DNA from: Limnephilus marmoratus
Lineage: Eukaryota > Arthropoda > Insecta > Trichoptera > Limnephilidae
Reading direction: 5' to 3'
Length of the DNA: 64,000 bases
Assembly: GCA_917880885.1 (NCBI GenBank)
Contig: OU862915.1
Coordinates: forward strand, 38,882,676-38,946,675
Part shown: in pieces, positions 1 to 12,672 of the stretch
Layout of the letters: every line of letters begins with the position of its first letter
Numbering within the stretch: position 1 is the first letter of the stretch
Notes under the pieces: model-generated
Seen by the model: only the letters and a program-made list of their open reading frames with translations
What the model was told of the DNA's origin: nothing
Databases searched by the model: none
Made by a program: the position numbers and the translations under genes

Positions 1-1275
1 TTGCACGGTCTAGCAGTGCAAAATTTCATTATGCCGGAGCTCACTATTGTAGTTGTATTGTATTTCATTTTGCAAGTGTAAGTACTAAGTAGGTACTTTG
101 TTGTAATATTTCACCAAAACGACGCCATTATGCTGTTGAGCATAAAATAATTTTCACTACAAATAAATTCATTCAATATCATGTTTTGATTTTTAAATGA
201 AAAAAGTCCCCGAAAGTAAGTACCTACCTAGAACACGCGTAATGTATATATATACAATGTTCAAATAGAACACACTTAAAAATAAAAAAAATAATTAATA
301 AAAAAAATTGACAATTCTTTAAATTTTTCTAGTAAATTTTCAGTTCTATAAAGTTCCGTTCGAGTTCTGTAATTATTTCAGTTTTGTGATGTAACTGGTC
401 TGTAATGATAAAACAATAGAATTTGAGTAGAACCATCACAGAACGTGAAAATTAACTTAAAAAAAGTTCAATTATTCTGTATCATCGAAACAACCTTACC
501 TTAGTATTTATTGCATTAAAACCTAATTCGTTGTGTAGGTACCCATTCAGGTAGGTACCTGCGCATTTCCTTAGATTCCGGCAATCTTAGCTTTTTTCAT
601 CATATTTGCAATACTACCGAAATTAGTAGGTACCTACCCCGAATGAATAACGTGGTAATTTGAACTGGCCACTAATATTTAAACTTTCGATGGAATCTGT
701 GAGCGCGTATTTTGATGATTTTTTTTCGGAAAATTTCGAGTTTTGTCAGCATCTCCTGACGTATTTTATATGAGAATCATATGTTTTATTGGTGTTAAAA
801 GTTGCGGAATCTATCCGGCTATCGTATTTTCAAAAAACATCTAGCCCGGAATCGGTTTTTCGGCGGTAATGTCGTTTTCCGAAAAACAACGACCGAAACC
901 GCCGAGAGTTCCGTTTTGTTAGGCTAAAAATTTGACATCTGAGATCCTGACCTATGTCAATAGTCCTATATAGCATTTTCCTTTGTGAAATTAGCGGGTT
1001 TTTTCGTCACTTTTTTTTTTCAAACGCCGTCTGTCGGCGGGAAATATAATCGAGCGATTCGAGTAGAGCTTCTAGTTTTCGCCGCCGATTCGTATCGGAG
1101 AATAAATCCCTGTATATATTTTTTTTGTCGAAAAAAAAAGGATCCCAGCTTCTTGTCTGAATTTGCTTCGACCGAAAGTGAACCTTGAGGTTGGTGAAAC
1201 GCAAAGGGCGTACTGGTCATTTTTGCGCCGACAAAAAAGTGAGTGAGTTTTCCCCAAAGTGAACAATACTATATA
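1..1275 (+). repeat. Module A, unit 1
   Basis: Starts in the window at TTGCACGGTCTAGCAGTG and ends at AACAATACTATATA just before the CTAG of Hel-B. It includes GTAGGTACCT words, an imperfect palindrome around 310-512 (AATTTTCA...TGAAAATT) and a segment at about 713-1260 shared with every other module A copy. No coding potential seen. The module is not recognised as a named family; it is treated as a non-coding interspersed repeat. Confidence 0.75.
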
Positions 1276-2111
1276 CTAGGTTTTGCCCATTGCAGAAGCA
1301 ACTGACGGGTTTAAACACTATGCGATTTGACGTGTGAACGTGGATGAAGCGAGGAAGAGTGTGTGTTAAATTAAATATATGAAGAAACCTGAGGTTACAG
1401 TGACCTTGCAACGCATGCCGGGTACCCGTTGTATTTAATGTTATGTAGTGCAGCGCTTGCATTAAAATGTAATTTCCCAGGAATTGGAATGGAACCATTA
1501 CAGTTAAGTTGACCCCGAGGTTACAGTGACCTTGCAACGCATGCCGAGTAACCGTTGTATATTATGTTATAAATTGCAGGCGCTTGCTTTAAAATGTTAT
1601 TTCCCGGGAATTGGGATGGAACCATTACAGTTAAGTTGACCCCGAGGTTACAGTGACCTTGCAACGCATGCCGGGTACCCGTTGTATATAATGTTATATA
1701 GTGCAGGCGCTTGCATTATAATGTAGTTTCCGGGGACTTGGGATGGAACCATTAGAGTTTAGTTGACCCTGAGGTTAAAGTGGCCTTGCAACGCTTGCCG
1801 GGTACCCGTAGTATATAATGTTACATAGTGCAGGCGCTTGCATTATAATGTAGTTTCCCAGGACTTCGGATGGAAACATTACAGTTTTATTGACCCCGAT
1901 GTTAAAGCGGCCTTGCAACGCATGCCGGGTACCCGTTGTATATAATTTTATAAAGTGCATAATTTTATAATGTTGTTTCCCGGGACTTGGTAGGGAACCA
2001 TTACGGTTTAGTTGACCCCAAAGTTAAAGTGGCCTCGCAACGCATGCCGGGTACCCGCTGTATATAATTAATTTATTTACGCACAAATAGTCCATTAACA
2101 ATAACAATCGG
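1276..2111 (-). mobile_element. Hel-B, Helitron 3' part with minisatellite, unit 1
   Basis: Read on the minus strand, the end has a GC-rich hairpin (arms GTTGC/GCAAC with flanking CCCG/CGGG; this copy has CCCAT), a six-base spacer, then CTAG followed by T, as expected of a Helitron 3' terminus. Inside lies a six-copy minisatellite. The 5' part of the Helitron is missing; the unit runs into the next module A. Confidence 0.7.
1391..2066. repeat. Minisatellite C, 6 copies of ~127 bp
   Basis: GCAACGC(A/T)TGCC recurs at 1408, 1534, 1661, 1788, 1915 and 2037, a period of 122-127. Each monomer contains GCATGC and GGGTACCC palindromes. Confidence 0.95.
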
Positions 2112-3386
2112 TTGCACGGTCTAGCAGTGCAAAATTTCATTATGCCGGAGCTCACTATTGTAGTTGTATTGTATTTCATTTTGCAAGTGTAAGTACTAAG
2201 TAGGTACTTTGTTGTAATATTTCACCAAAACGACGCCATTATGCTGTTGAGCATAAAATAATTTTCACTACAAATAAATTCATTCAATATCATGTTTTGA
2301 TTTTTAAATGAAAAAAGTCCCCGAAAGTAAGTACCTACCTAGAACACGCGTAATGTATATATATACAATGTTCAAATAGAACACACTTAAAAATAAAAAA
2401 AATAATTAATAAAAAAAATTGACAATTCTTTAAATTTTTCTAGTAAATTTTCAGTTCTATAAAGTTCCGTTCGAGTTCTGTAATTATTTCAGTTTTGTGA
2501 TGTAACTGGTCTGTAATGATAAAACAATAGAATTTGAGTAGAACCATCACAGAACGTGAAAATTAACTTAAAAAAAGTTCAATTATTCTGTATCATCGAA
2601 ACAACCTTACCTTAGTATTTATTGCATTAAAACCTAATTCGTTGTGTAGGTACCCATTCAGGTAGGTACCTGCGCATTTCCTTAGATTCCGGCAATCTTA
2701 GCTTTTTTCATCATATTTGCAATACTACCGAAATAAGTAGGTACCTACCCCGAATGAATAACGTGGTAATTTGAACTGGCCACTAATATTTAAACTTTCG
2801 ATGGAATCTGTGAGCGCGTATTTTGATGATTTTTTTTCGGAAAATTTCGAGTTTTGTCAGCATCTCCTGACGTATTTTATATGAGAATCATATGTTTTAT
2901 TGGTGTTAAAAGTTGCGGAATCTATCCGGCTATCGTATTTTCAAAAAACATCTAGCCCGGAATCGGTTTTTCGGCGGTAATGTCGTTTTCCGAAAAACAA
3001 CGACCGAAACCGCCGAGAGTTCCGTTTTGTTAGGCTAAAAATTTGACATCTGAGATCCTGACCTATGTCAATAGTCCTATATAGCATTTTCCTTTGTGAA
3101 ATTAGCGGGTTTTTTCGTCACTTTTTTTTTTCAAACGCCGTCTGTCGGCGGGAAATATAATCGAGCGATTCGAGTAGAGCTTCTAGTTTTCGCCGCCGAT
3201 TCGTATCGGAGAATAAATCCCTGTATATATTTTTTTTGTCGAAAAAAAAAGGATCCCAGCTTCTTGTCTGAATTTGCTTCGACCGAAAGTGAACCTTGAG
3301 GTTGGTGAAACGCAAAGGGCGTACTGGTCATTTTTGCGCCGACAAAAAAGTGAGTGAGTTTTCCCCAAAGTGAACAATACTATATA
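2112..3386 (+). repeat. Module A, unit 2
   Basis: Near-identical to 1-1275; only isolated substitutions were noticed. Ends at AACAATACTATATA before CTAG at 3387. Confidence 0.8.
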
Positions 3387-4349
3387 CTAGGTTTTGCCCG
3401 TTGCAGAAGCAACTGACGGGTTTAAACACTATGCGATTTGACGTGTGAACGTGGATGAAGCGAGGAAGAGTGTGTGTTAAATTAAATATATGAAGAAACC
3501 TGAGGTTACAGTGACCTTGCAACGCATGCCGGGTACCCGTTGTATTTAATGTTATGTAGTGCAGCGCTTGCATTAAAATGTAATTTCCCAGGAATTGGAA
3601 TGGAACCATTACAGTTAAGTTGACCCCGAGGTTACAGTGACCTTGCAACGCATGCCGAGTAACCGTTGTATATTATGTTATAAATTGCAGGCGCTTGCTT
3701 TAAAATGTTATTTCCCGGGAATTGGGATGGAACCATTACAGTTAAGTTGACCCCGAGGTTACAGTGACCTTGCAACGCATGCCGTGTACCCGTTGTATAT
3801 TATGTTATAAATTGCAGGCGCTTGCATTAAAATTTTATTTCCCGGGAATCGGGATGAAACCATTACAGTAAAGTTGACCCCTAGGTTAAAGTCGCCTTGC
3901 AACGCATACCGGGTACCCGTTGTATATAATTTTATATAGTGCAGGTGCTTGCATTATAATGTAGTTTCCCGGTACTTGGGATGGAACCATTATAATTAAG
4001 TTGACCCCGAGGTTACAGTGACCTTGCAACGCATGCCGGGTACCCGTTGTATATACTGTTATATAGTGCAGGCGCTTGCATTATAATGTAGTTTCCGGGG
4101 ACTTGGGATGGAACCATTACAGTTTAGTTGACCCCGAGGTTAAAGCGGCCTTGCAACGCATGCCGGGTACCCGTTGTATATAATTTTATAAAGTGCATAA
4201 TTTTATAATGTTGTTTCCCGGGACTTGGTAGGGAACCATTACGGTTTAGTTGACCCCGAGGTTAAAGTGGCCTCGCAACGCATGCCGGGTACCCGCTGTA
4301 TATAATTAATTTATTTACGCACAAATAGTCCATTAACAATAACAATCGG
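3387..4349 (-). mobile_element. Hel-B, unit 2, with 7-copy minisatellite
   Basis: CTAG at 3387-3390, hairpin CCCGTTGC...GCAACTGACGGG, then minisatellite monomers at 3519, 3645, 3772, 3899, 4026, 4153 and 4275. This copy has one monomer more than unit 1, which accounts for most of the larger unit length. Confidence 0.75.
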
Positions 4350-5638
4350 TTGCACGGTTTAGCAGTGCAAAATTTCATTATGCCGGAGCTCACTATTGTA
4401 GTTGTATTGTATTTCATTTTGCAAGTGTAAGTACTATGTAGGTACTTTGTTGTAATATTTCACCAAAACGACGCCATTATGCTGTTGAGCATAAAATAAT
4501 TTTCACTATAAATAAATTCATTCAATATCATGTTTTGATTTTTAAATTAAAAAAGTCCCTGGAAGTAAGTACCTACCTAGAACACGCGTAATTATTTTAT
4601 TTATTTAACAATGTCCAAATAGAACACACTTATAAAAAAAATATATAATTAATAAAAAAAAATTGTCAATTCTTAAAATTTTTCTAGTAAATTTTCAGTT
4701 CTAGAAAGTTCCGTTCGAGTTCTGTAATTATTTCAGTTTTGTGATGTAACTGGCCTATATTGAGAAAAAACAGAATTTCAGTAGAAGCAACTCAGAACGT
4801 GAAAATTAACTTAAAAAAAGTTGAATTATTCAGTATCATCGAAACAACCTTACCTTAGTATTTATTGCATTAAAACCTAATTCGTTGTGTAGGTACCCAT
4901 TCAGGTAGGTACCTGCGCGTTTCCTTAGATTCCGGCAATATTTGCTTTTTTCATCATATTTGCAATACTACCGAAATAAGTAGGTACCTACCCCGAATGA
5001 ATAGCGTGTTAATTTGAACTGGCCACCAATATTTAAACTTCCGATCTAATCTTTGAGCGCGTATTTTGATGATTATTTTTCGGAAAATTTCGAGTTTTGT
5101 CAGCATCTCCTGACTTTTTTTACATGAGATGGGCATGTTATATTGGTGTTAAAAGTTGCGGAATCTATCCGGCTATCGTATTTTCAAAAAACATCTAGCC
5201 CGGAATCGGTTGTTCGGCGGTAATGTCGTTTTCCGAAAAACAACGACCGAAACCGCCGAGAGTTCCGTTTTGTTAGGCTAAAAATTTGACATCTGAGATC
5301 CTGACCTATGTCAATAGTCCTATGTAGCATTTTCCTTTGTGAAATTAGCGGGTTTTTTCGTCACTTTTTTTTTTCAAACGCCGTCTGTCGGCGGGAAATA
5401 TAATCGAGTGATTCGAGTAGAGCTTCTAGTTTTCGACGCCGATTCGTATCGGAGAATAAATCCCTGTATATATTTTTTTTGTCGAAAAAAAAAAACTTCC
5501 AGCTTCCATGTCTGAATTTGCTTCGACCGAAAGTGAACCTTGAGGTGGGTGAAACGCAAAGGGCGTACTGGTCGTTTTTGCGTCAACAAAAAAGTGCGCG
5601 GAAAAAGAGCTCTCCCAAAGTGAACAATACTATATATA
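4350..5638 (+). repeat. Module A, unit 3 (diverged)
   Basis: Same order as units 1 and 2 but with many more differences, for example an ATTTATTTAA tract near 4595 and an A-run near 5486. Ends at the TATATA before CTAG at 5639. Confidence 0.75.
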
Positions 5639-6601
5639 CTAGGTTTTGCCCGTTGCAGAAGCAACTGACGGGTTAAGACACTATGCGATTTGACGTGTGA
5701 ACGTGGATGAAGCGAGGAGGAGTGTGTGTTAAATTAAATATATGAAGAAACCTGAGTTCACAGTGGCCTTGCAACGCATGCCGGGTACCCGTTGTATATA
5801 ATGTTATGTAGTGCAGCGCTTGCATTAAAATGTAATTTCCCAGGAATTGGAATGGAACCATTACAGTTAAGTTGATCCCGAGGTTACAGTGACCTTGCAA
5901 CGCATGCCGAGTAACCGTTGTATATCATGTTATATATTGCAGGCACTTGCTTTAAAATATTATTTCCCGGGAATTGGGATGGAACCATTACAGTTAAGTT
6001 GACCCCGAGGTTACAGTGACCTTGCAACGCATGCCGTGTACCCGTTGTATATTATGTTATAAATTGCAGGCGCTTGCATTAAAATTTTATTTCCCGGGAA
6101 TCGGGATGAAACCATTACAGTAAAGTTGACCCCTAGGTTAAAGTCGCCTTGCAACGCATACCGGGTACCCGTTGTATATAATTTTATATAGTGCAGGTGC
6201 TTGCATTATAATGTAGTTTCCCGGTACTTGGGATGGAACCATTATAATTAAGTTGACCCCGAGGTTACAGTGACCTTGCAACGCATGCCGGGTACCCGTT
6301 GTATATACTGTTATAAAGTGCAGGCGCTTGCATTATAATGTAGTTTCCCAGGACTTCGGATGGAAACATTACAGTTTTATTGACCCCGAGGTTAAAGCGG
6401 CCTTGCAACGCATGCCGGGTACCCGTTGTATATAATTTTATAAAGTGCATAATTTTATAATGTTGTTTCCCGGGACTTGGTAGGGAACCATTACGGTTTA
6501 GTTGACCCCGAAGATAAAGTGGCCTCGCAACGCATGCCGGGTACCCGCTGTATATAATTAATTTATTTACGCACAAATAGTCCATTAACAATAACAATCG
6601 G
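5639..6601 (-). mobile_element. Hel-B, unit 3, with 7-copy minisatellite
   Basis: CTAG at 5639-5642 with the same hairpin; minisatellite monomers at about 5771, 5897, 6024, 6151, 6278, 6404 and 6527. The 5' end of the Helitron is absent. Confidence 0.75.
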
Positions 6602-7920
6602 TTGCACGGTTTAGCAGTGCAAAATTTCATTATGCCGGAGCTCACTATTGTAGTTGTATTGTATTTCATTTTGCAAGTGTAAGTACTAAGTAGGTACTTT
6701 GTTGTAATATTTCACCAAAACGACGCCATTATGCTGTTGAGCATAAAATAATTTTCACTACAAATAAATTCATTCAATATCATGTTTTGATTTTTAAATG
6801 AAAAAAGTCCCCGCAAGTAAGTACCTACCTAGAACACGCGTAATGTATATATATATATATTTTATTATTTTTTTTTATTTAACAATGTTTAAATAGAACA
6901 CACTTAAAAATAAAAAAAATAATAATTAATAAAAAAAATTGACAATTCTTTAAATTTTTCTAGTAAATTTTCAGTTCTAGATAGTTCCGTTCGAGTTCTG
7001 TAATTATTTTAGTTTTGCAATGTAACTGACCTTTAATGATAAAATAACAGAACTTGAGTAGAACCAATAAAGAACGTGAAAATTAACTTTAAAAAAAGTT
7101 GAATTATTCAGTATCATCGAAACAACCTTACCATTGCATTAAAACCTAATTAATTGTGTATCTACGTATTCGGGTAGGTACCTGCGCATTTTCTTCTCTT
7201 TGCTTTTTTCATCATATTTGCAATACTACCGAAATAAGTAGGTACCTACCCCGAATGAATAACGTGTTAATTTGAACTGGCTAGCAAAATTTTAACTTCC
7301 GATGGAATCTGTAAGCGCGTGTTTTGATGATTTTTTTTCGGAAAATGTCGAATTTTGTCAGCATCTCCTGAACTATTTTATATGGGATGGGCATACAATT
7401 TTGGTTTTAAAAGTTGCGGAATTCTCTATTGTATTAGATTTTTGAAAAACATCCGAGCCGGGATCGGTTTTGGGGCCGCAATGCCGCGTACCGTAAAACC
7501 ACTACCGAAAACCGTGAAAAGTCTGCTTTGTTAGGCTAAAAATTTGACGTCTGAGATCCCTGACCTGACTCAATATTCCTAGCATTTTCATTTGCATCGA
7601 AACTGATGGCCAAAATGACATCATTTTTTTGGAAACGCGAACCTGTCGGCGGGAAATGTAACCTGGCCGAATTGAGTGTAATTTTACTATTGGTTCTAGT
7701 TTTCGCCGTTGATTCGCGTCAGTTTTTCTGTGAATAAGGCGCTAATTTTGTCGAAAAAAACTGACCTCGCAAAATCAAAGTACTGAGGGTGCACTGAATT
7801 TGCTTTAACCGAAAGTGAACCTTGAGGTGGGTGAAACGTAAAGGGCGTACTGGTCGTTTTTGCGTCAACGAAAAAGTGCGCGGAAAAAGAGCTTTCCCAA
7901 AGTGAACAATACTATATATA
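6602..7920 (+). repeat. Module A, unit 4
   Basis: A second subtype of module A. From about 7380 to 7900 it differs clearly from units 1-3 (GGGCCGCAATGCCG, AACCTGTCGGCGGG) and it carries a TA microsatellite near 6845. It ends in AACAATACTATATATA at the CTAG of the complete Helitron. Confidence 0.75.
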
Positions 7921-8035
7921 CTAGGTTTTGCCCGTTGCAGAAGCAACTGATGGGTTAAAACATTATGCGATTTGACGTGTGAACGTGGATGAAGCGAGGA
8001 GGAGTGTGTGTTAAATTAAATATATGAAGAAACCT

Positions 8036-8785
8036 TAGTTCACAGTGACCTTGCAACGCATGCCGGGTACCCGTTGTATATAATGTTATGTAGTGCAGCG
8101 CTTGCATTAAAATGTAATTTGCCAGGAATTGGAATGGAACCATTACAGTTAAGTTGACCCCGAGGTTACAGTGATTTTGCAACGCATGCCGGGTACCCTT
8201 TGTATATAATGTTATAATGTAAAGCAGGCGTTTGCAAGGCGCTTGTATTATAATGTAGTTTTCAGGAACTTGGAATGGAACCATTACAGTTAAGTTGACC
8301 CCGAGGTTACAGTGATCTTGCAACGCATGCCGGGTACCCGTTGTATATAATGTTATAATATATTGCAGGCGTTTGCAAGGCGCTTGCATTATAATGTAGT
8401 TTCCCGGAACTTGGAATGGAACCATTACAGTTAAGTTGACCCCGAGATTACAGTGATGTTGCAACGCATGCCGGGTACCCTTTGTATATAATGTTATAAT
8501 ATAAAGCAGGCGTTTGCAAGGCGCTTGCATTATAATGTAGTTTCACGGAACTTGGAATGGAACCATTACAGTTAAGTTGACCCTGAGATTACAGTGATGT
8601 TGCAACGCATGCCGGGTACCCGTTGTATGTAATGTTATAATACAGTGCATGCGTTTGCAAGGCGCTTGAATTATAATGTAGTTTCCCGGAACTTGGAATG
8701 GAACCATTACAGTTAAGTTGACCCCGAGGTTACAGTGTTGTTGCAACGCATGCCGGGTACCCGTTGTATATAATGTTATGTAGAA
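8036..8785. repeat. Minisatellite C, 6 copies, long monomer form
   Basis: GCAACGCATGCC at 8053, 8179, 8320, 8461, 8602 and 8743; periods 126 then 141 four times. The longer monomer has an extra TTTGCAAGGCG segment. Because 141 is a multiple of three, an open frame persists on the minus strand; this is not evidence of a gene. Confidence 0.95.
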
Positions 8786-8789
8786 ATAC

Positions 8790-9100
8790 AAATCCCCAAA
8801 GTTGACCTTTATTGGTTAACCAACACCTCTGCCATAGGTCACCCCAAGTGGTTCGCTACGTTTGGTGATTTAGTAGGGGTGCCCGGGTTCATGGGGTGAA
8901 GTCTGTCTAGGTCTTGGAGGCGGATGCCCAGGACACACTGAACCCCAGATTTCTACCCACTCCTTAAACCCCTTTCCTTCCCAAAACTCTCATCTCCTTC
9001 CTTTCCTAAAAAAAATTCTCCTCACAGCATCCCCAAAGATGACATAGGACCTGAGGGAAATTTTTTTCCCCACGGCGTCCTGTGTGGAGCTCATGTAAAA
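8790..9100 (-). mobile_element. S1 copy inside the Helitron
   Basis: Reverse complement of the S1 consensus: TTATTGGTTAACCAACACC, CATAGGTCACC, GTGGTTCGCTACG, then CCCCAGATTTCTACCC and GTGTGGAGCTCATGT. The middle is deleted relative to the longer copy at 17893-18315. Confidence 0.75.
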
Positions 9101-9429
9101 AAAAATAATTAAATGCATATAAATTCACCTTTCCCAAAAAGCCAGAAATAATTGAAAAAAAACATGTTCTTAATATATTTTCCCTTGCTTAGTTCTGCAC
9201 TCCTGGTATTTATACTTCTAAAATTTTGTTTTATTCGAGTAAAAAAAAGAACAGAAAAAATATTCTTTCATAGCGTACTCTACCCCCCCCCCCCCCCCCT
9301 TCCTCCATCCCGCAAAACCCCCTCACGGGTTCCCCTCCGCCTTCCCAGGTTACCCTCCCCCCTCCGTGGTTTTTTCCCCCCCTCCCGCGCTCATTATTTC
9401 ATTGCTGTTATATTTAGTTTTCAAACAGC

Positions 9430-10430
9430 TCGCGTGCCACCTATTGAAATATTTTTATGCAAATTTTGCAAAAATGCCAGAGCTCACCAGCCAATAAACA
9501 AACATAACAAAAAAAGAATTATTCAATTTGGTGCAGTCTTTCGGAAGTTATCCGCGTACATACATTTCGACGATTCATTTTTATGCAAATTTCATAATGC
9601 CAGAGCTCACCAGTAGTTTTATACAAAATATTGTCCTAACAGTGTCGAAGACAACAAAAAAAGAATTATTCAATTTGGTGCAGTCTTTCGGAAGCTATGC
9701 GCGTACATACATTTCCGCGATTCATTTGTATGCTAATTTCGTAATGCCAGAGCTCACCAGTAGTTTTATACAAACTTTGTCCTAAGAATAAGGAACGCAA
9801 CAAAAAAAGAATTATTCAATTACGTGCAGTGGTTCTGAAGTTATGAGCGTACTTACATTTCGGCGAATCATTTTTAAACAAATTTCGTTATGCCAGAGCT
9901 CACCAGTAATTTTATTCAAAACTTGTCCTTACAATAACGATAACACCAAAAAAATAATTACCCAATTAGGTGCAGTCGTTCCGAAGTTTTGCGCGTACTT
10001 ACATTTCATCGATTAATTTTTAAACATATTTCAAAATGCCAGAGCTTACCAGTAGTTTTATACAAACTTTGTCCTAAGAATAAGGAACGCAACAAAAAAA
10101 GAATTATTCAATTACGTGAAGTCGTTCTGAAGTTATGAGCGTACTTACATTTCGGCGAATCATTTTTAAACAAATTTCGTTATGCCAGAGCTCACCAGTA
10201 ATTTTATTCAAAATTTGTCCTAATAATAACAAATACAACAACGAAAGAATTATTCAATTTGGTGCATTCGCTCGGAAGCTATGCGCATATATAGATTTCG
10301 GCGATTAATTTTAAACAAATTTTATTATTCCAGAGCTCATCAGAAGTTTTATACAAACCTTGCCCAAACAATAACGAAACCAACTCAAAAAGAATTATCC
10401 AATTTGGACCAGTCGTTCATGAGCTATAAT
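9430..10430. repeat. ~146 bp tandem repeat of Helitron 5' region, 7 copies
   Basis: GCCAGAGCTCAC or close variants at 9476, 9599, 9746, 9892, 10038, 10184 and 10330: periods 123 then 146-147. On the minus strand each monomer includes AATTGAATAATTC and CATTACGAAATT-type words, the same text as the Helitron 5' end at 63561. The monomer also shares the GAGCTC block with the 108 bp arrays at 25111 and 36131. Confidence 0.9.
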
Positions 10431-10440
10431 TTATAGATGA

Positions 10441-11311
10441 TACCCGTGGATAATTATTTATCCGTTTATGTAATTTTCAGGGTACCTACCTAGTTCATCA
10501 AAATATTCTAAAACAATATGTTATTTATATGGCAACACAAACGTTAAACTTTGTCGTAACCACCTCAAGCACAGCCTGAAAATCGAACACCTGCGCTGGT
10601 TTAAGAACATTTCCCATACAAATTACGTCAGCCAACGGTGTCATGGCCTGACTGAAAACCTCAGGTGGTTTTGGATAGTGTTCCTTGTTCAGTATTGCAA
10701 GGTTGAAGAAAATAAATAAACATTTCAAATATCTACCGATTTAACAGGCTGAGAACGATGTGCATTTTCGATGTTGTTGGATTTTTCGCAAATGTCAGAT
10801 ATAATTGCAAAGTTTGACGCGATATTGTGAAACATTTTAAATGGGAAGCTACACATGTTTTTGTTTTAAAAGTTTCTAAATCTTGTATAATTTATGATTA
10901 TTAAAAAACATCTCTCGCAAAATGTTTTTTTTCGTCGTAATTTACCACCCCGCAAAGGGCCTTTAAAATGTCAATTTTTCTTCGGTATTTGGCAGATCGC
11001 CGTTTAATTAATTGGAATAAATTCATAGCAGAAATCAGTTTTGTATGGGAGATTTTCGCTACATCTTTCTCAACTTTTGCAGGCATTTGAAAAGAGATAG
11101 ATACAATGAATTCGCTTCGAAGAAGAGTGAACCGTGGGGCCTTTGAAATCGGATGAGCTTAGAGATCAATTTGGCTTGCCAAATTTTACCAAATTTTTGC
11201 AAGCCAAAGTGACCCGTGAGGTTTCACCCACCCGAGGGGCAGAGTGGTCGCTTTTCCCCTCAAATCGAAAGTGAGGTTTTCCGTGACCTTTCCCAAAAGT
11301 GAACAATACTC
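10441..11311 (+). repeat. Module A, divergent subtype
   Basis: Begins directly after the Helitron and ends in GTGAACAATACT. It shares AACATTTTAAATGGGAAGCT and GCAAAGGGCCTTTAAAATG with the module at 18431-20029. No gene seen. Confidence 0.65.
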
Positions 11312-11708
11312 AAAATGTTTTTTTTCGTCGTAATTTACCACCCCGCAAAGGGCCTTTAAAATGTCAATTTTTCTTCGGTATTTGGCAGATCGCCGTTTAA
11401 TTAATTGGAATAAATTCATAGCAGAAATCAGTTTTGTATGGGAGATTTTCGCTACATCTTTCTCAACTTTTGCAGGCATTTGAAAAGAGATAGATACAAT
11501 GAATTCGCTTCGAAGAAGAGTGAACCGTGGGGCCTTTGAAATCGGATGAGCTTAGAGATCAATTTGGCTTGCCAAATTTTACCAAATTTTTGCAAGCCAA
11601 AGTGACCCGTGAGGTTTCACCCACCCGAGGGGCAGAGTGGTCGCTTTTCCCCTCAAATCGAAAGTGAGGTTTTCCGTGACCTTTCCCAAAAGTGAACAAT
11701 ACTATATA
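11312..11708 (+). repeat. Tandem second copy of the module A end (~393 bp)
   Basis: The text from AAAATGTTTTTTTTCG at 10919 restarts at 11312 immediately after AACAATACTC, with no differences noticed over the copied length. The junction lies at the module A terminus. Confidence 0.9.
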
Positions 11709-12672
11709 TATAGGTTTTGCCCGTTGCAGAAGCAACTGACGGGTTAAGACACTATGCGATTTGACGTGTGAACGTGGATGAAGCGAGGAGGAGTGTGTGT
11801 TAAATTAAATATATGAAGAAACCTGAGTTCACAGTGGCCTTGCAACGCATGCCGGGTACCCGTTGTATATAATGTTATGTAGTGCAGCGCTTGCATTAAA
11901 ATGTAATTTCCCAGGAATTGGAATGGAACCATTACAGTTAAGTTGATCCCGAGGTTACAGTGACCTTGCAACGCATGCCGAGTAACCGTTGTATATCATG
12001 TTATATATTGCAGGCACTTGCTTTAAAATATTATTTCCCGGGAATTGGGATGGAACCATTACAGTTAAGTTGACCCCGAGGTTACAGTGACCTTGCAACG
12101 CATGCCGTGTACCCGTTGTATATTATGTTATAAATTGCAGGCGCTTGCATTAAAATTTTATTTCCCGGGAATCGGGATGAAACCATTACAGTAAAGTTGA
12201 CCCCTAGGTTTAAGTCGCCTTGCAACGCATACCGGGTACCCGTTGTATATAATTTTATATAGTGCAGGTGCTTGCATTATAATGTAGTTTCCCGGTACTT
12301 GGGATGGAACCATTATAATTAAGTTGACCCCGAGGTTACAGTGACCTTGCAACGCATGCCGGGTACCCGTTGTATATACTGTTATAAAGTGCAGGCGCTT
12401 GCATTATAATGTAGTTTCCCAGGACTTCGGATGGAAACATTACAGTTTTATTGACCCCGAGGTTAAAGCGGCCTTGCAACGCATGCCGGGTACCCGTTGT
12501 ATATAATTTTATAAAGTGCATAATTTTATAATGTTGTTTCCCGGGACTTAGTAGGGAACCATTACGGTTTAGTTGACCCCGAAGATAAAGTGGCCTCGCA
12601 ACGCATGCCGGGTACCCGCTGTATATAATTAATTTATTTACGCACAAATAGTCCATTAACAATAACAATCGG
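11709..12672 (-). mobile_element. Hel-B copy, CTAG lost, 7-copy minisatellite
   Basis: Same hairpin and minisatellite as unit 3, but the terminal CTAG reads ATAG after a TATATATA tract, so the 3' terminus is mutated in this copy. Confidence 0.7.

Larger units (their letters stand above)
7921..10440 (-). mobile_element. Complete non-autonomous Helitron
   Basis: On the minus strand the element starts with TCATCTATAA (complement of 10440 leftward) and ends hairpin-CTAG (complement of 7924-7921). It sits between A and T (plus strand ...TATATA|CTAG...GA|TACCCG), the Helitron A/T target. From its 3' end it contains the hairpin, a six-copy minisatellite (126 then 141 bp period), a minus-strand S1, a pyrimidine-rich tract with a run of 17 C at 9283-9299, and seven ~146 bp monomers near the 5' end. 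There is no Rep or helicase ORF, so it needs enzymes in trans. Confidence 0.7.

Noticed and set aside
985..1266. Overlapping small frames on both strands in module A, repeated in units 1, 2 and 16.5 kb
   Set aside because: They recur only because the repeat recurs, overlap each other in several frames and are lost in diverged copies.
9152..9616. 154-codon proline-rich frame
   Set aside because: Created by a run of 17 C and a pyrimidine-rich Helitron tract; not present in the related copies.
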